Notes: a model not told the origin generated them from the letters alone. Positions 1 to 5,926 are shown, counted from the stretch's first letter. The stretch: 14,089 nucleotides of DNA from Peptococcaceae bacterium UBA2264 (GCA_002347475.1 DDXI01000091.1:1-14089), one strand, 5' to 3'. Made by a program: numbers and translations.

Positions 1-1025
1 ACATTTTCTTTAGCCTCGATAGCCTGATGCAGGCCTTCACTGTAGCGCCGGCCAAACATTAAGCGACCGGTAAATTCATCAACAATAATAACTTGGCCAT
101 CCTTGACCACATAATCCCGGTCCCGTTTAAAAAGGGCTCGCGCTTTCAGGGCCTGGTTGACATGATGAGCCAGTTCGGTATGAACATCCTCATAAAGATT
201 ATCCACCCCCAGCATACTTTCAACCCGGCTGACCCCTTGTTCTGACAAGGTCACAACCTTATCTTTTTCATTGACATGAAAATCTTCCCCCGGCCTGAGA
301 CGGGGAATGACTTTGGCTACCCTGTAGTAAAGCGCGGTAGGCTTGTCAGCTTCTCCAGAAATTATCAGCGGTGTGCGGGCTTCATCGATCAGGATGGAAT
401 CCACTTCATCAACAATAGCATAGTGCAGTAAGCGCTGCACCAGACCCTCCGGTCTGGTCATCATATTATCCCGCAAATAGTCGAATCCGAATTCATTGTT
501 AGTCCCGTAGGTAATATCAGCATTATAACTTTGCCGACGTTCTTCGTGATTTAGACCATGAACGATCAGGCCAACCGACAGACCTAAAAAACGATGGATC
601 TGTCCCATCCACTCACTATCGCGGCTGGCCAGGTAATCGTTGACAGTAATTATATGGACTCCGCGGCCGGTTAAGGCATTCAGATAAGACGGTAAAGTTG
701 CCACCAGGGTTTTCCCTTCCCCTGTCCGCATCTCCGCAATCCGCCCATCATGAAGAACCATGCCGCCGATAAGCTGGACATCATAATGCCTTTGCTTCAA
801 TACTCTCCAGGAAGCCTCCCTGACCACGGCAAAAGCCTCAGGTAACAGATCTTCCAGGGTCTCACCTTTTGCCAGTCGTTTACGGAATTCTTCAGTCTTG
901 GCACGCAGCTGTTCATCATCCAAAGCCTGCATGTGCGTCTCCCAAGAGTTAATGGCATGAACCCTTTTCGAATATTTCCTGATCTCCCGCGCATTATCAT
1001 CCAGAAGATCCCGTAAGAACCCCAT
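1..1025 (-). CDS. secA: SecA preprotein translocase ATPase, N-terminal part (cut by window edge)
   Basis: SecA is the cytoplasmic ATPase motor that pushes unfolded preproteins through the SecYEG channel. The ATG at 1025 opens a frame that runs off the window edge after 341 complete codons; full SecA is usually 800-900 residues, so the second nucleotide-binding fold and the C-terminal zinc tail are missing from view. The frame reads MGFLRDLLDD at the start. The Walker A motif MRTGEGKT is at residues 99-106, the family signature FGFDYLRDNM near 179-188 and the DEVDS Walker B at 206-210. These belong to nucleotide-binding fold 1 and are followed by the start of the preprotein cross-linking domain (about 225 onward). 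A good ribosome binding site, AAGGTGG, lies about 6 bases upstream. The gene follows hpf but is separated from it by a terminator and has its own candidate promoter. The hpf-secA order is common in Bacillota. Confidence 0.97.
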   Translation of the reverse strand, partial: MGFLRDLLDDNAREIRKYSKRVHAINSWETHMQALDDEQLRAKTEEFRKRLAKGETLEDLLPEAFAVVREASWRVLKQRHYDVQLIGGMVLHDGRIAEMRTGEGKTLVATLPSYLNALTGRGVHIITVNDYLASRDSEWMGQIHRFLGLSVGLIVHGLNHEERRQSYNADITYGTNNEFGFDYLRDNMMTRPEGLVQRLLHYAIVDEVDSILIDEARTPLIISGEADKPTALYYRVAKVIPRLRPGEDFHVNEKDKVVTLSEQGVSRVESMLGVDNLYEDVHTELAHHVNQALKARALFKRDRDYVVKDGQVIIVDEFTGRLMFGRRYSEGLHQAIEAKEN

Positions 1026-1061
1026 AATGATCCACCTTCCCATTTCCTTGCATATCATTTA

Positions 1062-1090
1062 ATTCTACCATTCCCCTCCTCAGGCTGCAA
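1062..1090 (-). promoter_or_regulatory. Candidate sigma-A promoter of secA
   Basis: On the minus strand, TTGCAG (1090-1085) is followed after exactly 17 bases by TAGAAT (1067-1062). A TGG directly before the -10 box makes it an extended -10 element (TGnTAGAAT). It lies 37 bases upstream of the secA ATG and downstream of the hpf terminator, which is where a promoter for independent secA transcription would be expected. The -35 box matches the consensus at only three of six positions, so the call rests on spacing, the extended -10 and location. Confidence 0.5.
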
Positions 1091-1120
1091 CTTGGATTCC
1101 GATTGCCTGTGGAGAAGCCG

Positions 1121-1190
1121 GAAATAAAAAGAGGCCGGAAAAGCGAAGAGGGTTCGCTTTTGCGAACCCTCAGGTTTATTATTCCGGCTC
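1121..1190 (-). terminator. Compound rho-independent terminator after hpf
   Basis: In the minus-strand transcript an outer arm GAGCCGGAA (1190-1182), which includes the last codons of hpf, can pair with TTCCGGCCTC (1140-1131) with one bulge, followed by TTTTTATTT (1130-1122). Inside it lies a perfect 10-bp hairpin, GAGGGTTCGC (1148-1157) and GCGAACCCTC (1162-1171), with a 4-base loop. The stem begins immediately before the stop codon, so terminator folding and the last ribosome could interfere. An alternative overlapping hairpin is described under findings. Confidence 0.75.
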
Positions 1191-1706
1191 CAGCAGCCCG
1201 TAATCCCCATATTTCCGTTTGTAAACAACATTCATTTCCTGAGTTTTATCATTTCTGAAAACATAGAAATTGTGTCCGATCAGATTCATTTGCATCAGGG
1301 CTTCATCCACTGACATTGGTTTGGCCGGGAACTTCTTGATACGCACCACTTCATGTTCTACAAGCTCTTCCTCAGCTGCCGTTATGCCCGTTTCCTGTTC
1401 TTTTATGGCTCTGGGGCGAATCCGTTTGTTTATACGGGAGCGGTATCTTCTGATTTGACGCTCCAATTTTTCTACCACCTCGTCAATAGAAACATACATG
1501 TCCCCTGTCTCTTCTTCTCCCCGCATAATTATACCATGTAGTGGGGCTGTTACTTCCACCCGATGCCGTCCCCGTTCCACAAGCAAGGTAACCTGCACAT
1601 CGATAAAATCATCCGAATACTTTTCCAGTTTGCTGACCCTTCTTGTGACATAAGCTTTTATGGGATCAGTTAATTCCATATTCTTGCCAGTAATCATAAT
1701 ATTCAT
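1179..1706 (-). CDS. hpf: Long-form ribosome hibernation promoting factor HPF
   Basis: Long HPF binds the 30S decoding site and, through its C-terminal domain, pairs two 70S ribosomes into inactive 100S dimers in stationary phase or stress. The product is about 175 residues, the normal length of the long form. The N-terminal ribosome-binding domain (about 1-100) opens with the typical NIMITGKNMELTD and the basic helix RQIRRYRSRINKRIR. A variable linker follows, then the C-terminal dimerisation domain (about 120-175) with VRIKKFPAKPMSVDEALMQM and HNFYVFRN. I chose the ATG at 1706, about 8 bases after a GGGGG ribosome binding site. A TTG directly before it (1709) is possible and adds one residue. 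A sigma-H-like promoter lies just upstream and a terminator immediately downstream, so the gene is probably monocistronic. Confidence 0.96.
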   Translation of the reverse strand: MNIMITGKNMELTDPIKAYVTRRVSKLEKYSDDFIDVQVTLLVERGRHRVEVTAPLHGIIMRGEEETGDMYVSIDEVVEKLERQIRRYRSRINKRIRPRAIKEQETGITAAEEELVEHEVVRIKKFPAKPMSVDEALMQMNLIGHNFYVFRNDKTQEMNVVYKRKYGDYGLLEPE

Positions 1707-1738
1707 CAACTCAACCCCCTTTTTTGTGGTATAAATTA

Positions 1739-1767
1739 GTATTCCCCCTTTAGATTAAAAATCCTTC
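1739..1767 (-). promoter_or_regulatory. Candidate sigma-H promoter of hpf
   Basis: Minus strand: GAAGGATTT (1767-1759) matches the Bacillus sigma-H -35 consensus RNAGGAWWW at every position. After 11 bases comes GGGGAATAC (1747-1739), which fits the -10 consensus RNNGAATWW at all but the last position. Spacing of 11-12 is usual for sigma-H. Transcription would start near 1733, giving a leader of roughly 28 bases with the ribosome binding site inside it. In B. subtilis the hpf gene (yvyD) is known to be driven by sigma-H and sigma-B, so this placement fits the biology. The match was found by eye and is not experimental. Confidence 0.6.
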
Positions 1768-2082
1768 AGGGTTTATTAGAATTATTAAGAAAACTTATCC
1801 GGCCCAATCAGCAGAGAGTCTGGCTCTTCTAATATTTTATTAGTAATATCAAATAACTGATACTTACTATAAATAATATCTTAATAGTTCCGCCTAAATA
1901 ATTATTCCCTGCAAAGAAAAAATAATTCGACAAAATTCAATATTTAAAAGTAAAAGTTAATCACATGCACCTGTGGATAACGGGGATAACTCTGAGATAT
2001 AGTCCGGAAAACGACTTATTATTGTGGATGATATTCTGAATATTTTGTCGTTTCTTAATATTGCGATATTAATTAATAAAGT
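1768..2082. other. AT-rich non-coding region rich in inverted repeats
   Basis: This is the bulk of a 449-base gap between the zinc-ribbon gene and hpf. I see no credible coding frame. Both open frames that touch it are antisense or off-frame to the zinc-ribbon gene and have no family resemblance. It contains several perfect dyads: CTAATA/TATTAG (1829-1834 and 1838-1843), AAACGAC/GTCGTTT (2009-2015 and 2047-2053) enclosing ATATTC/GAATAT (2031-2036 and 2038-2043), and TTAATAT/ATATTAA (2055-2061 and 2066-2072). It also holds a perfect DnaA box. Function unknown: it may be regulatory DNA, a small RNA or a replication-related site. Confidence 0.5.
1972..2031 (+). promoter_or_regulatory. DnaA-box cluster (one perfect, two degenerate)
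   Basis: TGTGGATAA at 1972-1980 is the exact complement of the consensus DnaA box TTATCCACA. Directly abutting it, CGGGGATAA (1981-1989) matches 7 of 9, and TGTGGATGA (2023-2031) matches 8 of 9; all three have the same orientation and lie in AT-rich non-coding DNA. No dnaA or dnaN gene is nearby, so this is unlikely to be the main chromosomal origin. It could titrate DnaA or let DnaA regulate hpf or the zinc-ribbon gene. Eight-of-nine matches also occur inside coding sequence here (199-207, 5008-5016), so only the perfect box and the clustering carry weight. Confidence 0.35.
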
Positions 2083-2123
2083 AAATCGGGAAGTTCCTCT
2101 TGCTTTGAAAAACTTCCCGATTT
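2074..2123 (-). terminator. Rho-independent terminator of the zinc-ribbon gene
   Basis: Perfect 13-bp arms AAATCGGGAAGTT (2083-2095) and AACTTCCCGATTT (2111-2123) are separated by a 15-base loop. In the minus-strand transcript the stem is followed by ACTTTATT, a moderately T-rich tail. It begins 35 bases after the stop codon of the zinc-ribbon gene. The long loop is slightly unusual, but the long perfect stem and location support a terminator. Confidence 0.7.
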
Positions 2124-2158
2124 CGATTTCGTTTAGTGCTGAACAATATTCCCTTATT

Positions 2159-2452
2159 CTAGTCTCTGGCCGGCCGGTGATGTTGATAACATTCGCGGCA
2201 ATACACCGGACGGTCGGACGTTGGTTGAAATGGTACTTGCGTCTCGATTCCACAATCTGCACAAATAACAGTGAACATTTCGCGTGGTCTTCCTTCCATA
2301 CCGCGATTTGCTTTGCGTGCATTGCGACAATCACGACAACGCAAGGGTTCATTTTCAAATCCCTTTTCAGCATAAAATTCTTGCTCTCCAGCCGTGAAAA
2401 CAAATGTGACACCGCAGTCCTTACAAACTAGATCTTTGTCTTGAAACGCCAT
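2159..2452 (-). CDS. Small protein with two zinc ribbons, function unknown
   Basis: The 97-residue soluble protein carries eight cysteines in four CxxC pairs: C10/C13 with C39/C42, and C64/C67 with C85/C88. These form two separate zinc-ribbon modules. The first resembles the probable zinc-binding domain family (zf-trcl) found in many Bacillota; the second has a CxxC-x17-CxxC spacing. The basic linker (NARKANRGMEGRPRE) between the modules could bind nucleic acid. There is no signal peptide or membrane segment. The start is the ATG at 2452, with AAGGGG about 9 bases upstream. It has its own promoter (2507-2535) and terminator, so it is transcribed separately from comFC just upstream. The role is not known; binding of nucleic acid or RNA polymerase is a guess from the fold only. 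Confidence 0.85.
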   Translation of the reverse strand: MAFQDKDLVCKDCGVTFVFTAGEQEFYAEKGFENEPLRCRDCRNARKANRGMEGRPREMFTVICADCGIETQVPFQPTSDRPVYCRECYQHHRPARD

Positions 2453-2484
2453 ATTAAGAATTCCCCTTACCTAACTAATGTGAC

Positions 2485-2501
2485 AGGATATAACCTATCC
2501 T
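2485..2501. repeat. Dyad at the zinc-ribbon gene transcription start
   Basis: AGGATA (2485-2490) and TATCCT (2496-2501) form a 6-bp inverted repeat around TAACC. It covers the predicted transcription start (about 2500) of the promoter at 2507-2535, so it could be an operator or a 5' stem-loop that stabilises the mRNA. Confidence 0.35.
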
Positions 2502-2506
2502 TTTAT

Positions 2507-2535
2507 ATTATAACGTTATTCCCGGGAAGGAACAA
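2507..2535 (-). promoter_or_regulatory. Candidate sigma-A promoter of the zinc-ribbon gene
   Basis: Minus strand: a perfect -10 box TATAAT (2512-2507) lies 17 bases after TTGTTC (2535-2530). The -35 box is inside the last codons of comFC, and the spacer contains the palindrome ATAACGTTAT (2510-2519), which spans the comFC stop codon. Transcription would start near 2500, leaving a leader of about 48 bases. The perfect -10 and correct spacing make this the clearest sigma-A promoter in the window. Confidence 0.6.
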
Positions 2536-3262
2536 GCCCTTTTTCAGCTCCGGCGGCAAGACTTAGGCCAAAAACCTTACTGACCCCGTTTTCCAGCAGA
2601 ACCTGGGCACAAGCTTCCAAAGTTGCTCCGGTAGTAATGACATCATCGACCAGCCAGACACTCAAACCAGTTAACCTCCGGATGTCGGGAACTATAAAGG
2701 CCCCCTTGAGATTCAGTAAACGGTCCCTGCGGCTAAGTTCCACCTGAGGCCTGGTTGCTGCTTGCCGTTCCAGGCCCTGGAGCAAGGGTAACCCCAATTC
2801 CCAATGAAGCAGGGAAGCAATGACCTCAGCCTGATTAAAGCCACGTTCGGCCAGACGATCAGAATGCATAGGAACGGCCATAATACCGTCAACAACAGGA
2901 AGATGCCTCAGAACCCAATTGGAAAGAGGCTGCCTTATTTCAGCCAGACGCCTGGGTCGGGACTTAAACTTGATATCCCGGATAAACTCCTTCCAGGCGC
3001 CACTATAATAACCCCATGCCCAAACCCTAGCCAAACTCTGAGGGCCTTTATTAGCCAGACAATCAGAGCAGTATTTAGCTTCAGGGAAAGTAATCTTTCC
3101 ACAGGAAAAACAACGTCCAGCCTCCGGGAAAAAATATTTTTCCTCACAATTTAAACAAATCGGACCGGTTTTTTTCCCGCAAAGGGCACAAAGAAGTTCC
3201 TTTTCCAGCCAAAACGAGTGGAGTCCTTCTTTGAGATGAAACCGCAGTGCTGCCATAACCAC
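2516..3262 (-). CDS. comFC: ComFC-type competence protein / phosphoribosyltransferase
   Basis: ComFC (GntX/ComF family) works with the ComFA ATPase in bringing single-stranded transforming DNA into the cytoplasm. From the GTG at 3262 the product is 248 residues. The N-terminal zinc-finger region has C25/C28, C36/C39, C51/C54 and C65/C68. The phosphoribosyltransferase-type domain follows, with PMHSDRLAERGFNQAE (131-146) and the PRPP-binding loop VWLVDDVITTGAT (202-214). The frame is open further upstream to 3394, overlapping the end of comFA, but those 44 residues resemble nothing in the family. A strong AAAGGGGG ribosome binding site sits 7 bases before the GTG. It lies 97 bases after comFA, probably in the same operon. 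No comFB lies between them, unlike in B. subtilis. Confidence 0.9.
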   Translation of the reverse strand: MVMAALRFHLKEGLHSFWLEKELLCALCGKKTGPICLNCEEKYFFPEAGRCFSCGKITFPEAKYCSDCLANKGPQSLARVWAWGYYSGAWKEFIRDIKFKSRPRRLAEIRQPLSNWVLRHLPVVDGIMAVPMHSDRLAERGFNQAEVIASLLHWELGLPLLQGLERQAATRPQVELSRRDRLLNLKGAFIVPDIRRLTGLSVWLVDDVITTGATLEACAQVLLENGVSKVFGLSLAAGAEKGLVPSRE

Positions 3263-3269
3263 AGCGTTA

Positions 3270-3280
3270 CCCCCTTTAAA
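3270..3280 (-). promoter_or_regulatory. Ribosome binding site deciding the comFC start
   Basis: The minus-strand sequence TTTAAAGGGGG ends 7 bases before the GTG at 3262 and 13 bases before the ATG at 3256. This spacing favours the GTG. It argues against the upstream start at 3394, which would overlap comFA. Confidence 0.6.
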
Positions 3281-3359
3281 CTCTCGCCATGACAACCTGT
3301 CTGTCAGCAATATCCTGGCGTAAGCAGTAAAAACGGTGCTAAATCGGTAATAGTGATTT

Positions 3360-5075
3360 CTACAGTAAATCCAAGAGGCCCAGGGAGGCCGCATAATAAT
3401 TCTGCTCCCTTATCCAGTTGACAGCCCCGGTGACAGCTGCTGTTTTCCGGGCGGAAACAAGCAGAATCAGGCCGTCCGGATATTCCTTGGTTCGTCCGGC
3501 CCTTCCGGCCATCTGAATCAAAGACCGCTTTTCAAAAACAGGGTGATCTGCAGCCAGAACAACAACCTGCACATTAGGTATAGTCACACCCCTCTCCAAG
3601 ATAGAGGTGCACACAAACAAAGAATATTTCCCCTGCCTTAAATCCTCTATTTTTTGTTTTCTGTCCGGATCAGAACTGTAGCTTCCGGCAATCCGCCAGT
3701 TTGAAAATTTCAGCTCCAAATATTGTACCAGAGGCCCAACCCAGGAAATCTGTGGTACAAAAATCAGAGTGATCCCCCGGGCAACCGCTTCCCGAAGCTG
3801 TTTCTCCATTTTTCTGTTAAGGCCCGGCTTTTGTGGCCGGTAAGTAAACTTGAGCCATTGAGGGACAGGCAGGGGATATCTGTGATGACGTGCCGGCAAG
3901 CGGAATAAATTCCTGCCGGCATGCTTGTTTTTCCTGAGGCCTTCCTCTGAGGGGGTGGCAGTCAGATAAACAATTTTACCTTCAGGAGATAAGGCCTGCT
4001 GCAGGCCCCATTCCAACATCCTGTTGCCCTGATAGGGAAAAGCATCCATTTCATCCAGAAAAATCAGATCAAAGGCCTGGTAAAATCGCAGAATCTGATG
4101 AGTGGTTGCCAAAACCAGGTTCCCTTTCTGATATTTAAGAGGTATCATCCCCGCAAGAATCTGGATTTGCTGTTCCGGAAAGTTTCTTTGCAGACGCGGG
4201 GCTACATCAGTGATCACATCCTGACGCGGAGCCGCGAAAAGTACGGATTTGCCATTTTCTAAAGCCCAAGCGGCCGAAGGAAAACAGACCTCTGTTTTTC
4301 CGGCTCCACAGGCAGCCCAAAGCAAGGCCTCTTTTTCTTCGGTTTGGCCTACAAACTCCAAAACCTGGGAACTGACCTCTTCCTGAGCAGAGGTCAGGGC
4401 CGGCTGAAGGCAAAAGGAAACTGTTTCGCTTTTTCTCTCCAAACCCTGTTTATCCCGGTACAAGACCTGCTGGGAACTGTTGACTCCCAGGCTGGAACAA
4501 CTGCGACAGGTTACCATATTACCCCCTATTCCGGGCCATTCCTCGAGTTCCGTCTCCCCGCAGCGCTGACAGCGCCACTTTTGGCCTTCCAGACGGATGC
4601 CGGGAATCCATTCGCCCCAGCCCTTTAAAACTCTCACCTGCGCCCAGCGCAGAACACTTTGCAGATCGCTCCCTATCTGCACCGCCAGTCTGCCCAGTTC
4701 CTTGTCTGTCAGCTGTCGGCCGCGTATACAGGAATCAAATTCCCTGCTTTCCGGGGGAGAAGCGTACTCACTTGCTGCCCGACCTGGCCAGGTCTCTGCT
4801 TGCTGCCAATGCCAGCTGCCGGCTGGCAATAAATCTCCCCAGCCTTTCAGTCGCTCCTCCAGTTTTGCCTGCAATTCCGGTTTGGACATTTTCAGCAGTC
4901 CTGTTGAATAATCAAGGTTCTCAGAAATATTCTTATAAAATATTTTTTCCAGTAAAGATAAGGAGAGTCCGGTCGGCAGGTACTCTGTTTCCTTTTTATA
5001 AAAAAATTTATCCACTTCCGGAAAGGGTGAAAATCTCAGTCCGATTTGCTCGATCATGGTTAAGAAAAAGTGCAT
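3360..5075 (-). CDS. comFA: ComFA, DNA-uptake superfamily 2 ATPase with N-terminal extension
   Basis: ComFA is a membrane-associated, cytoplasmic DEAD-box-like ATPase thought to pull transforming single-stranded DNA through the ComEC channel. At 571 residues it is about 100 longer than B. subtilis ComFA (463). The order is: N-terminal region of unclear function (1-160), four-cysteine zinc finger C169/C172/C190/C193, Walker A ACGAGKTE (255-262), Walker B DEMD (341-344), motif III TATP (372-375), and motif VI QMAGRAGR (521-528) with the arginine finger. All helicase motifs are intact. The ATG at 5075 follows GGAGGG by 5 bases, so the start is firm and the extension is real. A phrase in the extension, LKGWGDLLPAG (76-86), recurs loosely as LKGWGEWIPGI (150-160). 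It is followed by comFC. Confidence 0.95.
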   Translation of the reverse strand: MHFFLTMIEQIGLRFSPFPEVDKFFYKKETEYLPTGLSLSLLEKIFYKNISENLDYSTGLLKMSKPELQAKLEERLKGWGDLLPAGSWHWQQAETWPGRAASEYASPPESREFDSCIRGRQLTDKELGRLAVQIGSDLQSVLRWAQVRVLKGWGEWIPGIRLEGQKWRCQRCGETELEEWPGIGGNMVTCRSCSSLGVNSSQQVLYRDKQGLERKSETVSFCLQPALTSAQEEVSSQVLEFVGQTEEKEALLWAACGAGKTEVCFPSAAWALENGKSVLFAAPRQDVITDVAPRLQRNFPEQQIQILAGMIPLKYQKGNLVLATTHQILRFYQAFDLIFLDEMDAFPYQGNRMLEWGLQQALSPEGKIVYLTATPSEEGLRKNKHAGRNLFRLPARHHRYPLPVPQWLKFTYRPQKPGLNRKMEKQLREAVARGITLIFVPQISWVGPLVQYLELKFSNWRIAGSYSSDPDRKQKIEDLRQGKYSLFVCTSILERGVTIPNVQVVVLAADHPVFEKRSLIQMAGRAGRTKEYPDGLILLVSARKTAAVTGAVNWIREQNYYAASLGLLDLL

Positions 5076-5187
5076 TTGCTCCCTCCATCTTCCAGCACGG
5101 CCCCAAATCCCGCAACTGCTTCTTCACCCCGGACAGCAATCTTTCTCATTATCTCCATCTCCAAACTGAATACCTCTGATAATAGGG

Positions 5188-5219
5188 AAAGCCGGATAAC
5201 ACTCTGCTGCTCCGGCTTT
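5188..5219 (-). terminator. Possible weak terminator after fabZ
   Basis: AAAGCCGGA (5188-5196) and TCCGGCTTT (5211-5219) form a perfect 9-bp stem with a 14-base loop, about 40 bases after the fabZ stop. The minus-strand tail is only CTTTCCC, with no real T run, so it may be a pause or processing hairpin. It lies in the 185-base gap between fabZ and comFA, where I found no convincing comFA promoter. Confidence 0.35.
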
Positions 5220-5260
5220 GCTGACACATATGCAATTACTGGCTCTGCTCAAACCCCCTA

Positions 5261-5698
5261 TCAGAAAGTCTTATTTCCGATGGCAAACATTAACTTCCCT
5301 TTAGCTGCTAATTGTTTTCCCACATAGGCCTCTCCCCAGGCAACCCCGATACTGCCCTTCATCTTGACTAATTCTGTTTCCAGGCGCAGCTGATCACCCG
5401 GAATCACCTGACGTTTAAAACGAACCTCATCCAGTCCGGCATAATAAGCTATATGTCCCTTGTATTCCTCTTTACTTAAAATAATCACCGCCCCTACCTG
5501 AGCCAAGGCCTCCATGATCAGAACTCCGGGCATGATCGGATATTCGGGAAAATGTCCCTGAAAAAACGGTTCATTAGCAGATACGTTTTTGATCCCGACA
5601 GCCATTTTTCCCACTTCCATTTCTATGATCCGATCAACCAGAAGAAAGGGATAGCGATGAGGTATTATCTTTTTGATCTCGTGAATATCCAGCAACAT
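5261..5698 (-). CDS. fabZ: 3-hydroxyacyl-ACP dehydratase FabZ
   Basis: FabZ removes water from (3R)-hydroxyacyl-ACP to give trans-2-enoyl-ACP in each elongation cycle of type II fatty acid synthesis. The 145-residue product is the usual length and has a single hot-dog fold. It begins MLLDIHEIKKIIPHRYPFL; the PHRYPFLLVDR segment is typical. The active site GHFPEYPIMPGVLIMEALAQ holds catalytic His49 and Glu63. A perfect AGGAGGT ribosome binding site lies 4 bases before the ATG. Its neighbours are a divergent glycosyltransferase upstream and comFA 185 bases downstream; no other fatty acid genes are in the window. In B. subtilis fabZ also sits apart from the fab cluster, near mbl. I saw no FapR-like operator in the short upstream region. 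Confidence 0.96.
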   Translation of the reverse strand: MLLDIHEIKKIIPHRYPFLLVDRIIEMEVGKMAVGIKNVSANEPFFQGHFPEYPIMPGVLIMEALAQVGAVIILSKEEYKGHIAYYAGLDEVRFKRQVIPGDQLRLETELVKMKGSIGVAWGEAYVGKQLAAKGKLMFAIGNKTF

Positions 5699-5766
5699 CC
5701 AAACCTCCTAAACCTGACTTGCAAACTTACCAGCTTTTGTCTATGATTAAGCAGAAAACTAATGCT

Positions 5767-5772
5767 TATAAT
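5767..5772 (+). promoter_or_regulatory. Possible -10 box for the GT4 glycosyltransferase
   Basis: TATAAT at 5767-5772 is a perfect -10 hexamer, but no good -35 box lies 16-18 bases upstream (the best is TGATTA at 5744-5749). If used, transcription would begin near 5779. That excludes the upstream ATG at 5762 and supports the start at 5927. Confidence 0.35.
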
Positions 5773-5910
5773 GTTTTTAATATGGTATTTTACCCTGACA
5801 GATTGCTTTTACCAGGCAGTCAGGGGACAGACTTCGCTAAGACTTTTGCTGCCTTCCAATCGGCAAAATCCAGCTGAAGTCCAGAATAAGTATACCCAAG
5901 ATCCGGGCAG

Positions 5911-5918
5911 AAGGGAAG
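5911..5918 (+). promoter_or_regulatory. Ribosome binding site deciding the GT4 start
   Basis: AAGGGAAG ends 8 bases before the TTG at 5927. No comparable site precedes the upstream in-frame ATG at 5762, so translation most likely begins at the TTG. Confidence 0.5.
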
Positions 5919-5926
5919 ACAAAGTC

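Noticed and set aside
1972..2072. The AT-rich DnaA-box region as the chromosomal replication origin oriC
   Set aside because: Only one perfect box, and no dnaA, dnaN, rpmH or gyrase genes nearby; the flanking genes are not origin neighbours.
1957..2431. Two open frames of 135-151 codons, one on each strand (2024-2431 plus, 1957-2412 minus), over the zinc-ribbon gene and its terminator
   Set aside because: Both overlap the zinc-ribbon gene out of frame, lack a family resemblance or ribosome binding site, and run through a clear terminator hairpin.
5762..5926. N-terminal 55-codon extension of the GT4 gene from the ATG at 5762
   Set aside because: No ribosome binding site, no resemblance to GT4 N-termini, and it begins upstream of the TATAAT box that probably drives the gene.
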